Source of the DNA: Homalodisca vitripennis
Taxonomy: Eukaryota > Arthropoda > Insecta > Hemiptera > Cicadellidae
DNA: 64,000 bases
Assembly: GCF_021130785.1 (NCBI RefSeq)
Contig: NW_025776832.1
Span: 186,001-250,000 of the forward strand
Reading direction: 5' to 3'
Position numbers and translations under genes: made by a program. Numbering within the stretch: the stretch's first letter is position 1; each line of letters starts with the position of its first letter. This document shows, piece after piece, positions 11,281-23,300 of the stretch. The notes beneath the pieces were generated by a model that was not told the origin of the DNA, did not search any database, and saw only the letters and a program-made list of their open reading frames with translations.

Positions 11281-12322
11281 GATCTGTCGAGCACTCTTAA
11301 TAAAGAGAAAACGTTACAACAATGATTGCTCAAAACACCTCTTTTCTTCCGCAAGCAGTGCATGGCTCAGCTTCATAATTGATGACCCTTCTCGTTCTCT
11401 GTGGAATCATTAAAATTTTTCCACATTAAAATATTCATCTAATTAAAGGCTGCTTGTTTTATGTTTGATGTTATAAATACTATTTTTTCTAGAATAGAAA
11501 ACCACAAAAGTAAAAACTAATGCTTTAAATTTCTCTTAACGATATAAAATTATTCATGCAAACCAACAATTTTATCAAAGCAGTTCACCGGATTAAAACA
11601 GGAACTAGCAATTAAAGCATTAATGATGAAAGCATACTTTTGCTGAAAGCAAACTTTATACGGTAAAAAATCCAACTGAAACTTGCTAACCAACTACTAT
11701 TGTTATTTGAGATTAAACTTTGTATTAATTATACGAAAGGCCAACAACACTTTTGTTTGTTTATTTTTCTTTATTTAAATAAGGATTATATTTTATCACA
11801 TTATAAAAATGTAAACGCTTCAAAGCTGCAATATAAAATTTATTTAATCAATGTATTATTTATGTCCATCCAATCATAGTACAATAAAAGCAATTCCAAG
11901 TTTTATCATTTTATTTTACATGTACTAACAGTACCAAATTCTATTTAAATTAATTAACCAAAAATTATTATTTTTGATTATATTGTTTTGAACGTCGGTA
12001 AAGCCTAGAATTTTGAGCGGCTGAAAAATTTTCATTTTCATCTGTTTGCCTGAATTATACTAGTAGCTTTCATATTTTACATGCATTTTCATTTGTATAT
12101 AACCAACATCAAGTTCGATGGTGAACCATATAATTGCTTATAGCGTGGGATTTGGCTGAAACGTTTGCGAATATCTTTAATCCTGTCTTATGAAAAACTG
12201 TAAAATCGTAGAATAAATAAATGTGTAAACAAACTGAGTGCAATGGCATTTTGACATGTGACAAAGTAAACACGAGTAATCTAATGAATGAAATGGATTG
12301 AAGATTCTCTTTTCAACCTCAG

Positions 12323-12364
12323 CTATGCGCTACGTGCTGCCCTACCTGTGCAGAAGCCTAAGAT
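12323..12364 (+). CDS. Possible tiny terminal coding exon
   Basis: A pyrimidine-rich tract ending TCAACCTCAG (12321-12322) is followed by 14 codons beginning ATG CGC TAC and ending in TAA. The piece is far more GC-rich than its surroundings and reads MRYVLPYLCRSLR. No partner exon is identified. It could be chance, and confidence is low. Confidence 0.15.
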
Positions 12365-13063
12365 AACATTTTAAAATTATATCTTCCAGCGGTCCTTAAA
12401 CGTCTAATTAAAGGGTCTTACTCAAAATTGAGGGCATGACAAATGGATAACCTCTGAATTCATAAGATAAATCCCCGGAATTCGTATACATGTAGTTTCA
12501 CATTAAAAGTCACATCCATGCAACATTAAATATAAAAGTACGATTAATCTGAAGTATAGAACTAAAAGCTCCTTTCTTGCATAACTCTGACCTGTTCATG
12601 AAACATTTCAGACCATAAATGAATGAAGTATCCTGGTTGTCTTGGTTATGAGATCTCTATAGCCTATTCCAGACAACAATGGTATACTCACGATCGTTTT
12701 CAAAACAAATCGTCTGGATCACACAAAACAAGAATCATTGTTGGTGGAAAAAATGGAAGTCCACATTATGGAGGTAGTAATACCTGTAGAGCTCATGGGT
12801 TCATCCCCTAAGTTTTTGTAAAAAGGACCCTTTTTAAGAAAAAATTAACACTCTCGTATTATAGATATAAAAAATAACATAATTGGATAAATTAAACTTT
12901 AAGTTTGAATACAGTTATTCCTAATTTTTTATTTTTTGTTTTAAAGTCCAAAATAACTTTTTACAGTGAAAATAATAGCTGTATCCAAGCTCCTCCCTCC
13001 TTACATAAAAAAATGGACCACCCTTCACAAAACCCAAGTTCCTTCTAGCTTTTAAAAATATCC

Positions 13064-13285
13064 ACGTTCAGACTATTTAGTAGGTAAACTTGGAATCTAT
13101 TATAACATAAAGATTCCTATGTGATGAACTTCCTCTTAATTCTAACACATAAATCTCATAAAGAAGAATAATTCAACGTTCAGACTTTTCAAAGGTGAAC
13201 TTGGTATTTATTACAACATTAAGATACTGTACGTAATTTAATCCTTATGCTATAGTCTCACAAAAAAGAACAATTAATTCTAATC
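13064..13285. repeat. Two-copy diverged tandem duplication, 112-bp period
   Basis: ACGTTCAGACT starts both copies (13064 and 13176). It is followed in both by a shared GTGAACTTGG/GTAAACTTGG segment and by ATTCTAACACATAAATCTCA-like ends. The copies differ by scattered substitutions and small indels. Confidence 0.6.
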
Positions 13286-14620
13286 AGAAAGTTTTTTTCA
13301 TATGTAAAAGCAGCAGACATGGTTTCTGCTGAGGTTCGGAGATTAGTTCTACTCTACAACACAATCACCTGTTAATGGAAAAACTAAATATTATAAGATT
13401 TAAGGAAAGATTTCCAGTCCTTTCAACAATGATTTGCATGTTTACTTTATACGATCAGTTGTTATTTCAGAGTTAAATGCAAATTTAAACAACAGTTTAA
13501 ATAGGATGTTATTTATTCTGGTAACGGTATTCTCGGAATAAATGTACAGGCTAATATTTTTATTGTTTCCTCTTAAGGGTTGAATATGATCCAACGAGTA
13601 TGAGGCGATCTAAAATCTGGAAATTCCCTCAAATACAAATTTTACGGAAGCATGAAAACTGTATTTTTGGAAAAATGTTATGACCCCTCTAAGATTTAAT
13701 AATATATTTCTTTCAAACATATGTAAACCACTAAAATTTATCTATACTCAGTTATCTTATTCTTAATCTTCGTGAAATTGCACATGCATTTAAAAGAGCT
13801 TTACTTCTAACCTAGTTCTAAATCAATTGTCAACTAAACCAGAAAGAAAGTTTTATACATTATTTAAAATTGCCTTAATACAGCCGAGACTCAATTTATT
13901 AGATTTTTCCAAAGTCATTCCTTGAAATATTTTAAAACGAGTATGCTCAATCATATTCCTGCCACGTTATCACGTACTTCTCAAAATCTTAGATGAACCA
14001 ATCTCTTTAAACCTTAAGACACATGGCAATATAGGTATAGCAATTCCTGAAATTGCTTAAAACTTTTACATTTTTGCCGATGTTGAACAGTAGCCGCGTA
14101 ATGGTGCACAGATTTTAACGTCCATCATATTGAATGAAGTTGTTAAACGAAACTTCTCCGAAATTACGTTTAAGTGTTTTGCCCATGCAATATTTCGTTT
14201 GCTATTGTTAAAAAACTGCAGCAATAATCATGTATACTCTTATGGTGCCTGTTACTACAGAAACACACAGTTACTGTAATTTCAGACTTGTATACAGAAT
14301 ATCATAAGGTATGTAAGAACAAAATATTTTACTCGTAATCAGGTCCCGAATTATACAATTCATATAAATTTAACTTTATAAATTCGAAACATATACCACC
14401 TTAAAATCTCTTATTTATATATGTGGGTTTTAAAAAGTAAGCCTAAATTAAAACATGCGTTGGGTATATACTTCAAAACGTATATAGGTATTGGAAATTG
14501 ATCCTAAAATAGTATTTGAGTTGAATATAAGTTTTATTTTTGACCTTTACAGAGAGTAGGCGAGATAATATATTCTAATACTCAGGGAAAACAATGTTAA
14601 TTTTCTGGAAAACATAAGCC
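13286..14620. other. AT-rich stretch, nothing recognised
   Basis: No long ORF, RNA gene or repeat was recognised on either strand. Confidence 0.5.
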
Positions 14621-14624
14621 GAAT

Positions 14625-14785
14625 CTGTGGCTGTCAAGTTATTGTTGTCAGAGCCCCCTACCAGTCTTGCGGGGAACTAAAGAGTCCTTTGTGTAACTTA
14701 ACAATGGAACAGTACAATACCGTACAGTAAACAGTGTTGATTTAGGAGACCAGGTACACGGGCTATCGTTCAGAGCAGGAGTAAA
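14625..14785 (+). repeat. Dispersed repeat, copy at 14.6 kb
   Basis: It shares a collinear pattern with 62025-62185 in the same orientation: TATTGTTGTCAG, CAGTCTT, GAAC, TCTTTGTGTA, AGTACAATACCG, TGTTGAT. The copies are clearly diverged, so this is an old interspersed repeat of unknown class. There are no obvious terminal repeats. Confidence 0.5.
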
Positions 14786-14789
14786 CATA

Positions 14790-15880
14790 TTATTTATGGT
14801 ATGTGTCAGTTTTTATTTCCAAATAAATATTATTTTAATTTGATTAAAATCTAATTTATTAGTCCTAACCTAGACCATTTTGTTTCGAACAAGACGTTTC
14901 AGCACAATATCTACAAGATAGACATATACTTTTGTGTTAACCTAAAAGACACCTGATCATTGTATATCCGTTCTGAACTAGCTATGGTGGGATGGTTTGG
15001 TTTAATGTGAATGTTGAATTTAGCTCACCCTGTCCTTCTGTTAAGTCCAACATCTTAAATAGGAACAGTCTCATACTTGAATTTGGAATCCAACACTGTA
15101 TAAAGACATTCAAACAAAGTTGACGACGAAGACGTTCAAAACGAGTGTTCTCCACACTTTCAACAATACAGACCGAAAATATGACTAAAAAAGTATTCGG
15201 CAGCCAAATAGTGTAATCCAGATAACATCGCAGTGCACTTAACTGTGCCTCTCAGTATGCATTTAATGATAAAAACGTCATACATAGCCTATATTTAAAA
15301 GCTTAGTAAATATATTTTGATGCATGTTTGTTCAAAATGCACCATCTGCAACAGTATGTCAATTAAAATTAGGATCAAATTGGTATTAAATTAATATGGA
15401 TTTTAATATATTTACATGTTCTTTTTTTCAAAAACATTTTCCAAATTTATAGTTACTATGAATTTACTTATTATTAACTTCTAAGGTATTGAACCACCAC
15501 ATTTGTATTATAGATAAAGGAAAGAGTCTTATTTGTAAGTATTTAGGTACCTTATGTTATAACTTATGTACCAGATGCGAACATCTACCTCAAACGTTAA
15601 AGAATAAACAGTAATTTCCAAGAAACGCGTATGGAATAAAAGACGAATAATTAAGCAATATTTTGCATTCGATAAATTGCATATTTTATTGTTTAATGCC
15701 CTGGACAGTTTCCCCCAAAATATTGGTCGCCCGTTATGAAACACAATGTATATATAAAATAAATTAAGAAGTTTACTATATACGCGTATCGTATACACAA
15801 CAATGTAACGATTCATGATATTGACAATGGAAGGACGTCAGATTTACTTACTGGGTATCACACTCTAATCCCATATTAGC
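14790..15880. other. AT-rich stretch, nothing recognised
   Basis: The minus ORF at 15529-15816 is low-complexity and shows no family motif; I treat it as chance. Confidence 0.45.
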
Positions 15881-15888
15881 TAAAGCTG

Positions 15889-16075
15889 TTGACTCAATCC
15901 TCGACTAAAAGCTTTGGCTTACAAAGTTTTGCTTTTCTGGGTTACCACTGGTCGAGTAGCCTATATAAGGGACTGCAATGTTAGAGCAGTGTTCTATCTC
16001 AGTATTGAATACTGTTGTTTAACTGTAGTTTATTTGTAATGCCAGTACATAAGATACTATATACTAAACATTAAG
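15889..16075 (+). promoter_or_regulatory. TATA-containing promoter-like or solo-LTR-like segment
   Basis: TATATAAGG at 15962-15970 is followed 37 bp later by an initiator-like TCAGT at 15999. The segment starts TGTTGA and can be closed at an ACA near 16070, the style of a small solo LTR, but I see no target-site duplication. No gene follows closely downstream on the plus strand. Confidence 0.2.
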
Positions 16076-16285
16076 CAATATAAACAGTGACTTATATTAC
16101 AGTTTGAACTATCTATAATAAACTATCCTATCAATGAAACTTTTGAGAATTGAAATTATATTTAATAATTTATCAATAAACTTAGTTAAGCCGATATAAA
16201 TGGAGTTAGTTAACAACATTTACAATATTTATACGCTGTCTGCATTTACACATATGAAATCGAGTTATAGAGCAAGAAATTTAAT

Positions 16286-16486
16286 ATGGCGTGGCGTGTG
16301 ATCTAGGTATGTCGTTGGACTTTGGTTCTGAGTTAGAGATAACGTAGCTTCAAATATTGTTTGTTAGCGTTACACTTTTTATCAATATCATCGATCTTGT
16401 ACTGTATCGACTTCTCCCCTTATTCTGTTTCACAATATTCTCGCACAGGCCAGTGGCCCACGAGGACGGACAGTATAAGGCTTAAT
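16286..16486 (+). mobile_element. tRNA-Leu-derived SINE, copy A
   Basis: It aligns over its whole length with the better-preserved minus-strand copy at 19205-19420. Shared blocks include GTCGTTGGA, CTGAGTTAGAGATA, ACACTTTTTATCA, ACTGTATCGAC, CTTATTCTGTTT, CGCACAGGCCAGTGGCCCA and GAGGACGGACAG. The tRNA-like head (16286-16365) is strongly diverged here and box B is ruined. The 3' end is near AAGGCTTAA, without a poly-A tail. Confidence 0.7.
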
Positions 16487-16489
16487 ATG

Positions 16490-17105
16490 GGATTGGCCTC
16501 TCCTGTTTCTAACAAAAATATAAAAGAAATTTCACAAAATGGCAGAACAGATAGTGTGCTCATCAAAAACATTTTCCTATGTTTATCCTGATTTCTCAAT
16601 CCAATGGGTTTATTAAATGTTTTAAAAACAGTATTACAATTATTACATATACCGGCATTAATAATTAAAAGAATTAAAATTTATATACAAGATTAATCTA
16701 CGTAACTCATATGGTCATAGTTTAAAATCTGAAATCTAAAAACTGAAATCATCTTTGACCTTGCTAACTTCGAAAAATGTATCTAAGTCAATGTTTTAAA
16801 ATTTTGGGTTCTCATTGGGTTAGCGTAATCATTGGGTTCTGATAAAACAAGGTAGAAGTACGCCAGACCGTGCGCCGCGTAATATGCGTAGCTACGTTTC
16901 GAGACAATGGACTTTATCTTACCGACACTGTTCGATAAGCTGCCTTGACGGAATAAACACCGAATAGGTTATTTATGGTTTACTTGTAATCATGCCAGAA
17001 GGTCTGCTTTACCCCCCCACACCCACACCCGGTGTTTGAAGGCATTGTACGTATCAGGGACGGTGCCCTGGCTAAATGAGGAAAATGCACTGAAGGGACA
17101 TTTCA
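16490..17105. other. No gene seen; one GC-richer patch
   Basis: 16850-16960 is richer in GC than its surroundings but has no open frame or known motif. A C-rich CACCC run lies at 17009-17030. Confidence 0.4.
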
Positions 17106-17109
17106 CCAT

Positions 17110-17520
17110 TATCGAACTTAATTTTGGGTAAATAGATATGAAGTTGCATCCTCATTTGAAGTTCATATCTCTATTCATTTCCTCTCAGTAAAATATTTTG
17201 TTTTCACTCAGTCAAACTCATGGAAATGTATACACTATCATCAAACTCGATATTGCTGATGGAGTTTCATCCAAATTTCACACCATAACTCAATCCGATG
17301 TCGAGATATTCCCATAAGTAACAGGATTGACTAATGCTCAGCCAAATCATTTTTAAGAATATATAACGTCAATGAACTAGACATTAACAAAGAAAAATTA
17401 ATGCCCATGGCTAATGTGTAATTTATAACTTAATTCGTTCTCGAGATGTCCTGCGAAGGTTGGTAGACAGAGAGACAGGACAGACAGACAGGAGATATAT
17501 TTGGCCAGACCACGAGTGAT
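17110..17520. repeat. Old dispersed repeat with GACAGACAGG end
   Basis: It contains the phrases CAGCCAAATC, ATCATCAAACTCGAT and TTCTCGAGATGTCCTGCG, followed by GACAGACAGACAGG. The same phrases occur, diverged, at 19985-20165, 26365-26450, 31080-31320 and 62560-62840, so this is a member of one interspersed family. The class is unknown; no ORF was seen. Confidence 0.45.
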
Positions 17521-17589
17521 AGGTTCGCTAGTTCTCAGCCAATGATTGGCTCGCATTTGTTATGTAAATCGATATATTTGCCACAGGAG

Positions 17590-17840
17590 TAGGTTGCAAG
17601 ACATATATTTATACTGTTGACCAACAACAAAGATCAGCTATGTTGGTTGTCGGTGTTACTTCATTGCAGAAAACAACACTTAGTCGACAAACTAACGCAC
17701 ACACAGTGAGCTGACCAAAAGAATCTATTGGAAAATAATTAGTTCGTCGTTGCGACCAGTGATCGATTAATCTGTATAATACAGTTATTGAAAATTTTAC
17801 TCGTGTACAGAATTACCATTCATTGGCGTGATTAAAATAT
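17590..17840 (+). repeat. Dispersed repeat related to 46.9-47.6 kb
   Basis: TGTTGACCAACAA...CAGCT...GGTTGTCGGT, then TATTGGAAAATAATTAGTTC and ATTAATCTGTATAATACA, occur here and in the same order at 47094-47540. The shared 20-mer-scale blocks show common origin. A palindromic CCAAT pair (AGCCAATGATTGGCT, 17537-17551) lies just upstream. Confidence 0.6.
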
Positions 17841-18189
17841 CAAAATTGTAATTTAATTAATTATAATTTTTGGTGTGGTAGACTGAGTGCTTAGTTTGAA
17901 TTAATGTTACGCTTTTGATCATTTATATATTTTCCTATAGCAGTGAATTTGTTTTTAGCCAATTAACAACACCAACCAGCTACTAATTAAGTCTATTTAT
18001 CTTGAAATGTACAATATTTTTACTATATTAAAAGCATATGAGGAAGGTGACATCAGCACAATGCAGAAAACTATGTAAATGTAATACAATTAGATCATTG
18101 ATGTAAATATAAACATTTCAATAAAAATGAGGATTGAATCAAAATCTTGACAGAACTTCTAGCTGACGCTCATTTATTTAAAGAATAAT

Positions 18190-18640
18190 CTTCTACACGA
18201 CACAGCGAGATATACACGATCATTAGGAGCAGCATGTACACGAGCATTACAACACAGATGTGGGGTAGAATCACGATATTACAATAGCAGCTGCAGACAT
18301 AACAGTAAAAAGAATTATTGCTATCTCCAACATGTGTACGAACATTTAAACAGAGATGTGTGTATAGTATCTGGATGTTGCAACAGCAGCTGCTACTATA
18401 ACAGTTAACAGAATGTTACTTGGGTTCAACATGTATACGAACATTATAACAGAGATTTGGTTGTTGTATGAAGATATTGCAATAACAACTGCTGGCATAA
18501 CAGTAAACAGAGGGATTACTATGGTTCAGCATGTGTATATGAACATTACATCAGGTGTGTTTGTGTTGTATTAGGATATTACAATAGCAGCTGGTGGAAT
18601 AATAGTAAACACAGAGATTACTATAGTTTAACATGTATAC
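18190..18640 (+). repeat. Seed satellite units in copy 1 (about four)
   Basis: One unit of the 122-bp type (18215-18330, with the doubled GTATACGA-like motif) is followed by three shorter units of about 98 bp starting near ACATGTGTACG (18330), ACATGTATACG (18429) and CATGTGTATATG (18530). They lack the internal 25-bp duplication. They look like the ancestral state of the large array in copy 2. Confidence 0.65.
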
Positions 18641-19204
18641 GGTCACCACAGATGGATGTACATGATTACTACAGCAGGCACGTAAGATTCGAGTCTACGT
18701 GTTACGACTCTCACAACGTCATAAATGCTAAGACTATTAATAACATTATTGGAACACACTTGTATTGCTGAAACCTCCTATCAAAAAACAAATTTTATGT
18801 GTGATTTATATTTAAATTTAATCGTCAACTGTACAATATTCTATGATCGACTAAATAATTTCTTCTCTTTTTATAGTTGATAAATTACGCTGAAACTTTG
18901 TATTTTATGTAAATATTACATGGACATTATCAAACTTCTCTAGATATCTGCTATTTAAATCGGGAATCCCATAAGCTATTACAAAATATTTTGTTAAGGC
19001 GAACCATATAAATCATTGTATTTATCTGTGAAAAATATACTCCGTCCAAATTGACTCTACTCAAAACATACGATGGTATTATACTTACTTTCGTACTTCT
19101 GTGTTCAAATCGGCTTAAAAATGCTTCTTATTCGATGCTTTATTCTTCATGATGTATAAAACTATTCTAGGAATTCCTTTACTAAGTGATAACATCCGAT
19201 CCGA

Positions 19205-19420
19205 TCCACTTTTTAAGCCTTATTCTGTCCGTCCTCATGGGCCACTGGCCTGTGCGAGGATGTTATCAAACAGAATAAGGGGGAGAGTCGATACAGTATG
19301 AGGTCGATGGTACTGATAAAAAGTGCAGCAGTCACAGACAGGATTTGAACCTGCGCTATCTCTAACTCAGACTAAAAATTCCAACGACTTAGACCGCTAG
19401 GCCATCGGCACTCCCAGATA
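19205..19420 (-). mobile_element. tRNA-Leu-derived SINE, copy B
   Basis: On the minus strand the head reads GATGGCCTAGCGGTCTAAG, one mismatch from the tRNA-Leu D-arm, containing Pol III box A at 19393-19404. Box B GGTTCAAATCC is at 19341-19351. A tRNA-unrelated body shared with 16286-16486 follows, ending near 19205. The element interrupts copy 1 of the segmental duplication; the matching position in copy 2 (about 25825-25860) has no such sequence. No poly-A tail is seen. Confidence 0.8.
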
Positions 19421-19984
19421 TAGGCTATATATCAAATCACTCCCAAATATTATATATCACTCCCAAATATAAAATCAGAGGTTATATATTTTTTACACCA
19501 ATCGGACTTAGGCATAGATCTTCAATGGCGAACAACCTGTACCTTAGTCAAACAAACTCTGGGTTTGTCCACAGCCACTGTTGTTATCACAGCCTTACAA
19601 TTATTACTATACTATAAGATACCAGTATGCCACAACACGAGTCACGTATTGACCTTTGCTAAGGTTGAGGCACGCAGAAAACTTTAAACTGTATATCTGA
19701 TCTACAGCTAGTGTACCAAACAGAAAAGGAATTCATACATACCACAGCAGAATGTGTAAGGGAAATTAACCCAACCGACTAAAAGATAAGCTTCAATGGA
19801 ACTCAACAAAATCCCATAGATTGACATGCGTAATTTTAATTCATATAAAATTGAATATCTCACAATAGTTAGACTACCTGTATTACTATGTCACATATAC
19901 TATGAGTGAATTCAGTTTGTATCAATTTATTTCTTCTATAATTTTCTCGTTGTTATCCAAAAGATCAATGTAAAATTGTTCCCT

Positions 19985-20165
19985 AACGCTCAGCCAAATC
20001 CAATGCAGTGACATGCACCATCATCAAACGCGATGTTACGTATTCAGAAATAAAAAATATAATGCCCGTTTGTTCTCCAGATATCGTGCGGACAAACATA
20101 CAGACAAAAATTTTCCAGCCCCTCAAACTTATAGGTTTTTCAAACGCTCAGCAAATCAAACTTCT
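19985..20165 (-). repeat. Dispersed repeat member (CAGCCAAATC family)
   Basis: On the minus strand it reads GAGGGGCTGGAAAATTTTTG, TCTGTATGTTTGTCC, ATATCTGGAGAAC, then GTTTGATGATGG and GATTTGGCTGAGCGTTAGG. The same order occurs on the plus strand at 62585-62745. It straddles the right edge of copy 1 of the segmental duplication. Confidence 0.55.
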
Positions 20166-20344
20166 TTTAAACGTCTACCGGTGACGTGAATGACAATAAT
20201 TCATTGTGCATGTTTTATCAGTTAGATATTGATACAGTTAGATCTAATACAGTTAGATCATTGATATAAATATAAACGAGGGTTGAATCAGAATATTGCT
20301 ATAACTTCTAGCTGACGCTCACTTATTTAAAGAATAATCTTCTA

Positions 20345-23300
20345 CACGACACAGCAAGATATACATGATCATTAGGGGCAGCATGTATACGAACATTAGG
20401 AACATCATGTATACGAGTATTACAACACAGATGTGGGGTAGTATCACGATATTACAATAGCAGCTGGGGACCTAACAGTAAAGAGAAGGATTGTTATGAC
20501 CAAAATGTATACGATCATTAGGAGCAGCATGTATACGAGCATTACAACACAGATGTGGGGTAGTATCACGATATTACAATAGCAGCTGGGGACCTAACAG
20601 TAAAGAGAAGGATTGTTATGACCAACATGTATACGAACATTAGGAGCATCACGTATACGAGCATTACAACACAGATGTGGGGTAGTATCACGATATTACA
20701 ATAGCAGCTGGGGACCTAACAGTAAAGAGAAGGATTGTTATGACCAACATGTATACGAACATTAGGAGCATCATGTATACGAGCATTACAACACATATGT
20801 GGGGTAGTATCATGATACTACAATAGCAGCTGGGACCTAACATTAAAGAGAAGGATTGTTATGACCAAAATGTATACGATCATTAGGAGCAGCATGTATA
20901 CGAGCATTACAACACAGATGTGGGGTAGTATCACGATATTACAATAGCAGCTGGGGACCTAACAGTAAAGAGAAGGATTGTTATGACCAACATGTATACG
21001 AACATTAGGAGCATCACGTATACGAGCATTACAACACAGATGTGGGGTAGTATCACGATATTACAATAGCAGCTGGGGACCTAACAGTAAAGAGAAGGAT
21101 TGTTATGACCAACATGTATACGAACATTAGGAGCATCATGTATACGAGCATTACAACACATATGTGGGGTAGTATCATGATACTACAATAGCAGCTGGGA
21201 CCTAACAGTAAAGAGAAGGATTGTTATGACCAACATGTATACGAACATTAGGAGCATCATGTATACGAGTATTAAAACACAGATGTGGGGTAGTATCACG
21301 ATATTACAATAGCAGCTGGGGACCTAACAGTAAAGAGAAGGATTGTTATGACCAACATGTATACTAGCATTAGGAGCATCATGTATACGAGTATTAAAAC
21401 ACAGATGTGGGGTAGTATCACGATATTACAATAGCAGCTGGGGACCTAACAGTAAAGAGAAGGATTGTTATGACCAACATGTATACGAGCATTAGGAGCA
21501 TCGTGTATACGAGCATTACAACACAGATGTGGGGTAGTATCACGATATTACAATAGCAGCTGGGGAACCTAACAGTAAAGAGAAGGATTGTTATGACCAA
21601 CATGTATACGAACATTAGGAGCATCACGTATACGAGCATTACAACACAGATGTGGGGTAGTATCACGATATTACAATAGCAGCTGGGGACCTAACAGTAA
21701 AGAGAAGGATTGTTATGACCAACATGTATACGAACATTAGGAGCATCATGTATACGAGCATTACAACACATATGTGGGGTAGTATCATGATACTACAATA
21801 GCAGCTGGGGACCTAACAGTAAAGAGAAGGATTGTTATGACCAACATGTATACGAACATTAGGAGCATCATGTATACGAGTATTAAAACACAGATGTGGG
21901 GTAGTATCACGATATTACAATAGCAGCTGGGGACCTAACAGTAAAGAGAAGGATTGTTATGACCAACATGTATACTAGCATTAGGAGCATCATGTATACG
22001 AGTATTAAAACACGGATGTGGGGTAGTATCACGATATTACAATAGCAGCTGGGGACCTAACAGTAAAGAGAAGGATTGTTATGACCAACATGTATACGAG
22101 CATTAGGAGCATCGTGTATACGAGCATTACAACACAGATGTGGGGTAGTATCACGATATTACAATAGCAGCTGGGGACCTAACAGTAAAGAGAAGGATTG
22201 TTATGACCAACATGTATACGAACATTAGGAGCATCATGTATACGAGCATTACAACACATATGTGGGGTAGTATCATGATACTACAACAGCAGCTGGGAAC
22301 CTAACAGTAAAGAGAAGGATTGTTATGACTAACATGTATACGAGCATTAGGAGCATCATGAATACGAGCATTACAACACAGATATGGTGTAGTATCATGA
22401 TACTACAATAGCAGCTGGGGACCTAACAGTAAAGAGAAGGATTGTTATGACCAACATGTATACGAGCATTAGGAGCATCATGAATACGAGCATTACAACA
22501 CAGATGTGAGGGTAGTATCATGATATTACAATAGCAGCTGGGGACCTAACAGTAAAGAGAAGGATTGTTATGACCAAAATGTATACGATGATTAGGAGCA
22601 TCATGTATACGAGCATTACAACACAGATGTGGGGTAGTATCACGATATTACAATAGCAGCTGGGGACCTAACAGTAAAGAGAAGGATTGTTATGACCAAC
22701 ATGTATACGAGCATTAGGAGCATCACGTATACGAGCATTACAACACAGATGTGGGGTAGTATCACGATATTACAATAGCAGCTGGGGACCTAACAGTAAA
22801 CGAGAAGGATTGTTATGACCAACATGTATACGAGCATTAGGAGCATCATGAATACGAGCATTACAACACAGATGTGGGGTAGTATCATGATACTACAATA
22901 GCACCTGTGGACCTAACAGTAAAGAGAAGGATTGTTATGACCAACATGTATACGAGCATTAGGAGCATCATGTATACGAGTATTAATTAAAACACAAGAT
23001 GTGGGGTAGTATCACGATATTACATTAGCAGCTGGGGACCTAACAGTAAAGAGAAGGATTGTTATGACCAACATGTATACGAGCATTAGGAGCATCATGA
23101 ATACGAGCATTACAACACAGATGTGGGGTAGTATCACTATATTACAATAGCAGCTGGGGACCAAACAGTAAAGAGAAGGATTGTTATGACCAACATGTAT
23201 ACGAGCATTAGGAGCATCATGTATACGAGCATTACAACACAGATGTGGGGTAGTATCACGATATTACAATAGCAGCTGGGGACCTAACAGTAAAGAGAAG

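Larger units (their letters stand above)
10416..13063. other. AT-rich stretch, no convincing gene
   Basis: Apart from the repeat at 11040-11280 and the tiny exon-like piece at 12323, I see no coding support. An unassigned plus ORF at 12623-12811 has no recognisable motif and an in-frame stop just upstream. Confidence 0.5.
18085..20065 (+). repeat. Segmental duplication, copy 1
   Basis: It aligns collinearly with 20248-26450. The shared landmarks are CTTCTAGCTGACGCTCA, AAAGAATAATCTTCTACACGA, satellite-type units, AAATGCTAAGACTATTAATA, CAACCTGTA...AGTCAAACAAACTCTGGG, CGTAATTTTAATTCATA and AACGCTCAGCCAAATCC. Copy 1 has only about four satellite-like units, plus a SINE at 19205-19420 that copy 2 lacks. 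Divergence is moderate. There are no ORFs. Confidence 0.85.

Noticed and set aside
12623..12811. 62-aa plus ORF as a host exon
   Set aside because: An in-frame stop lies immediately before the ATG, it has no donor, and the protein shows no recognisable family.
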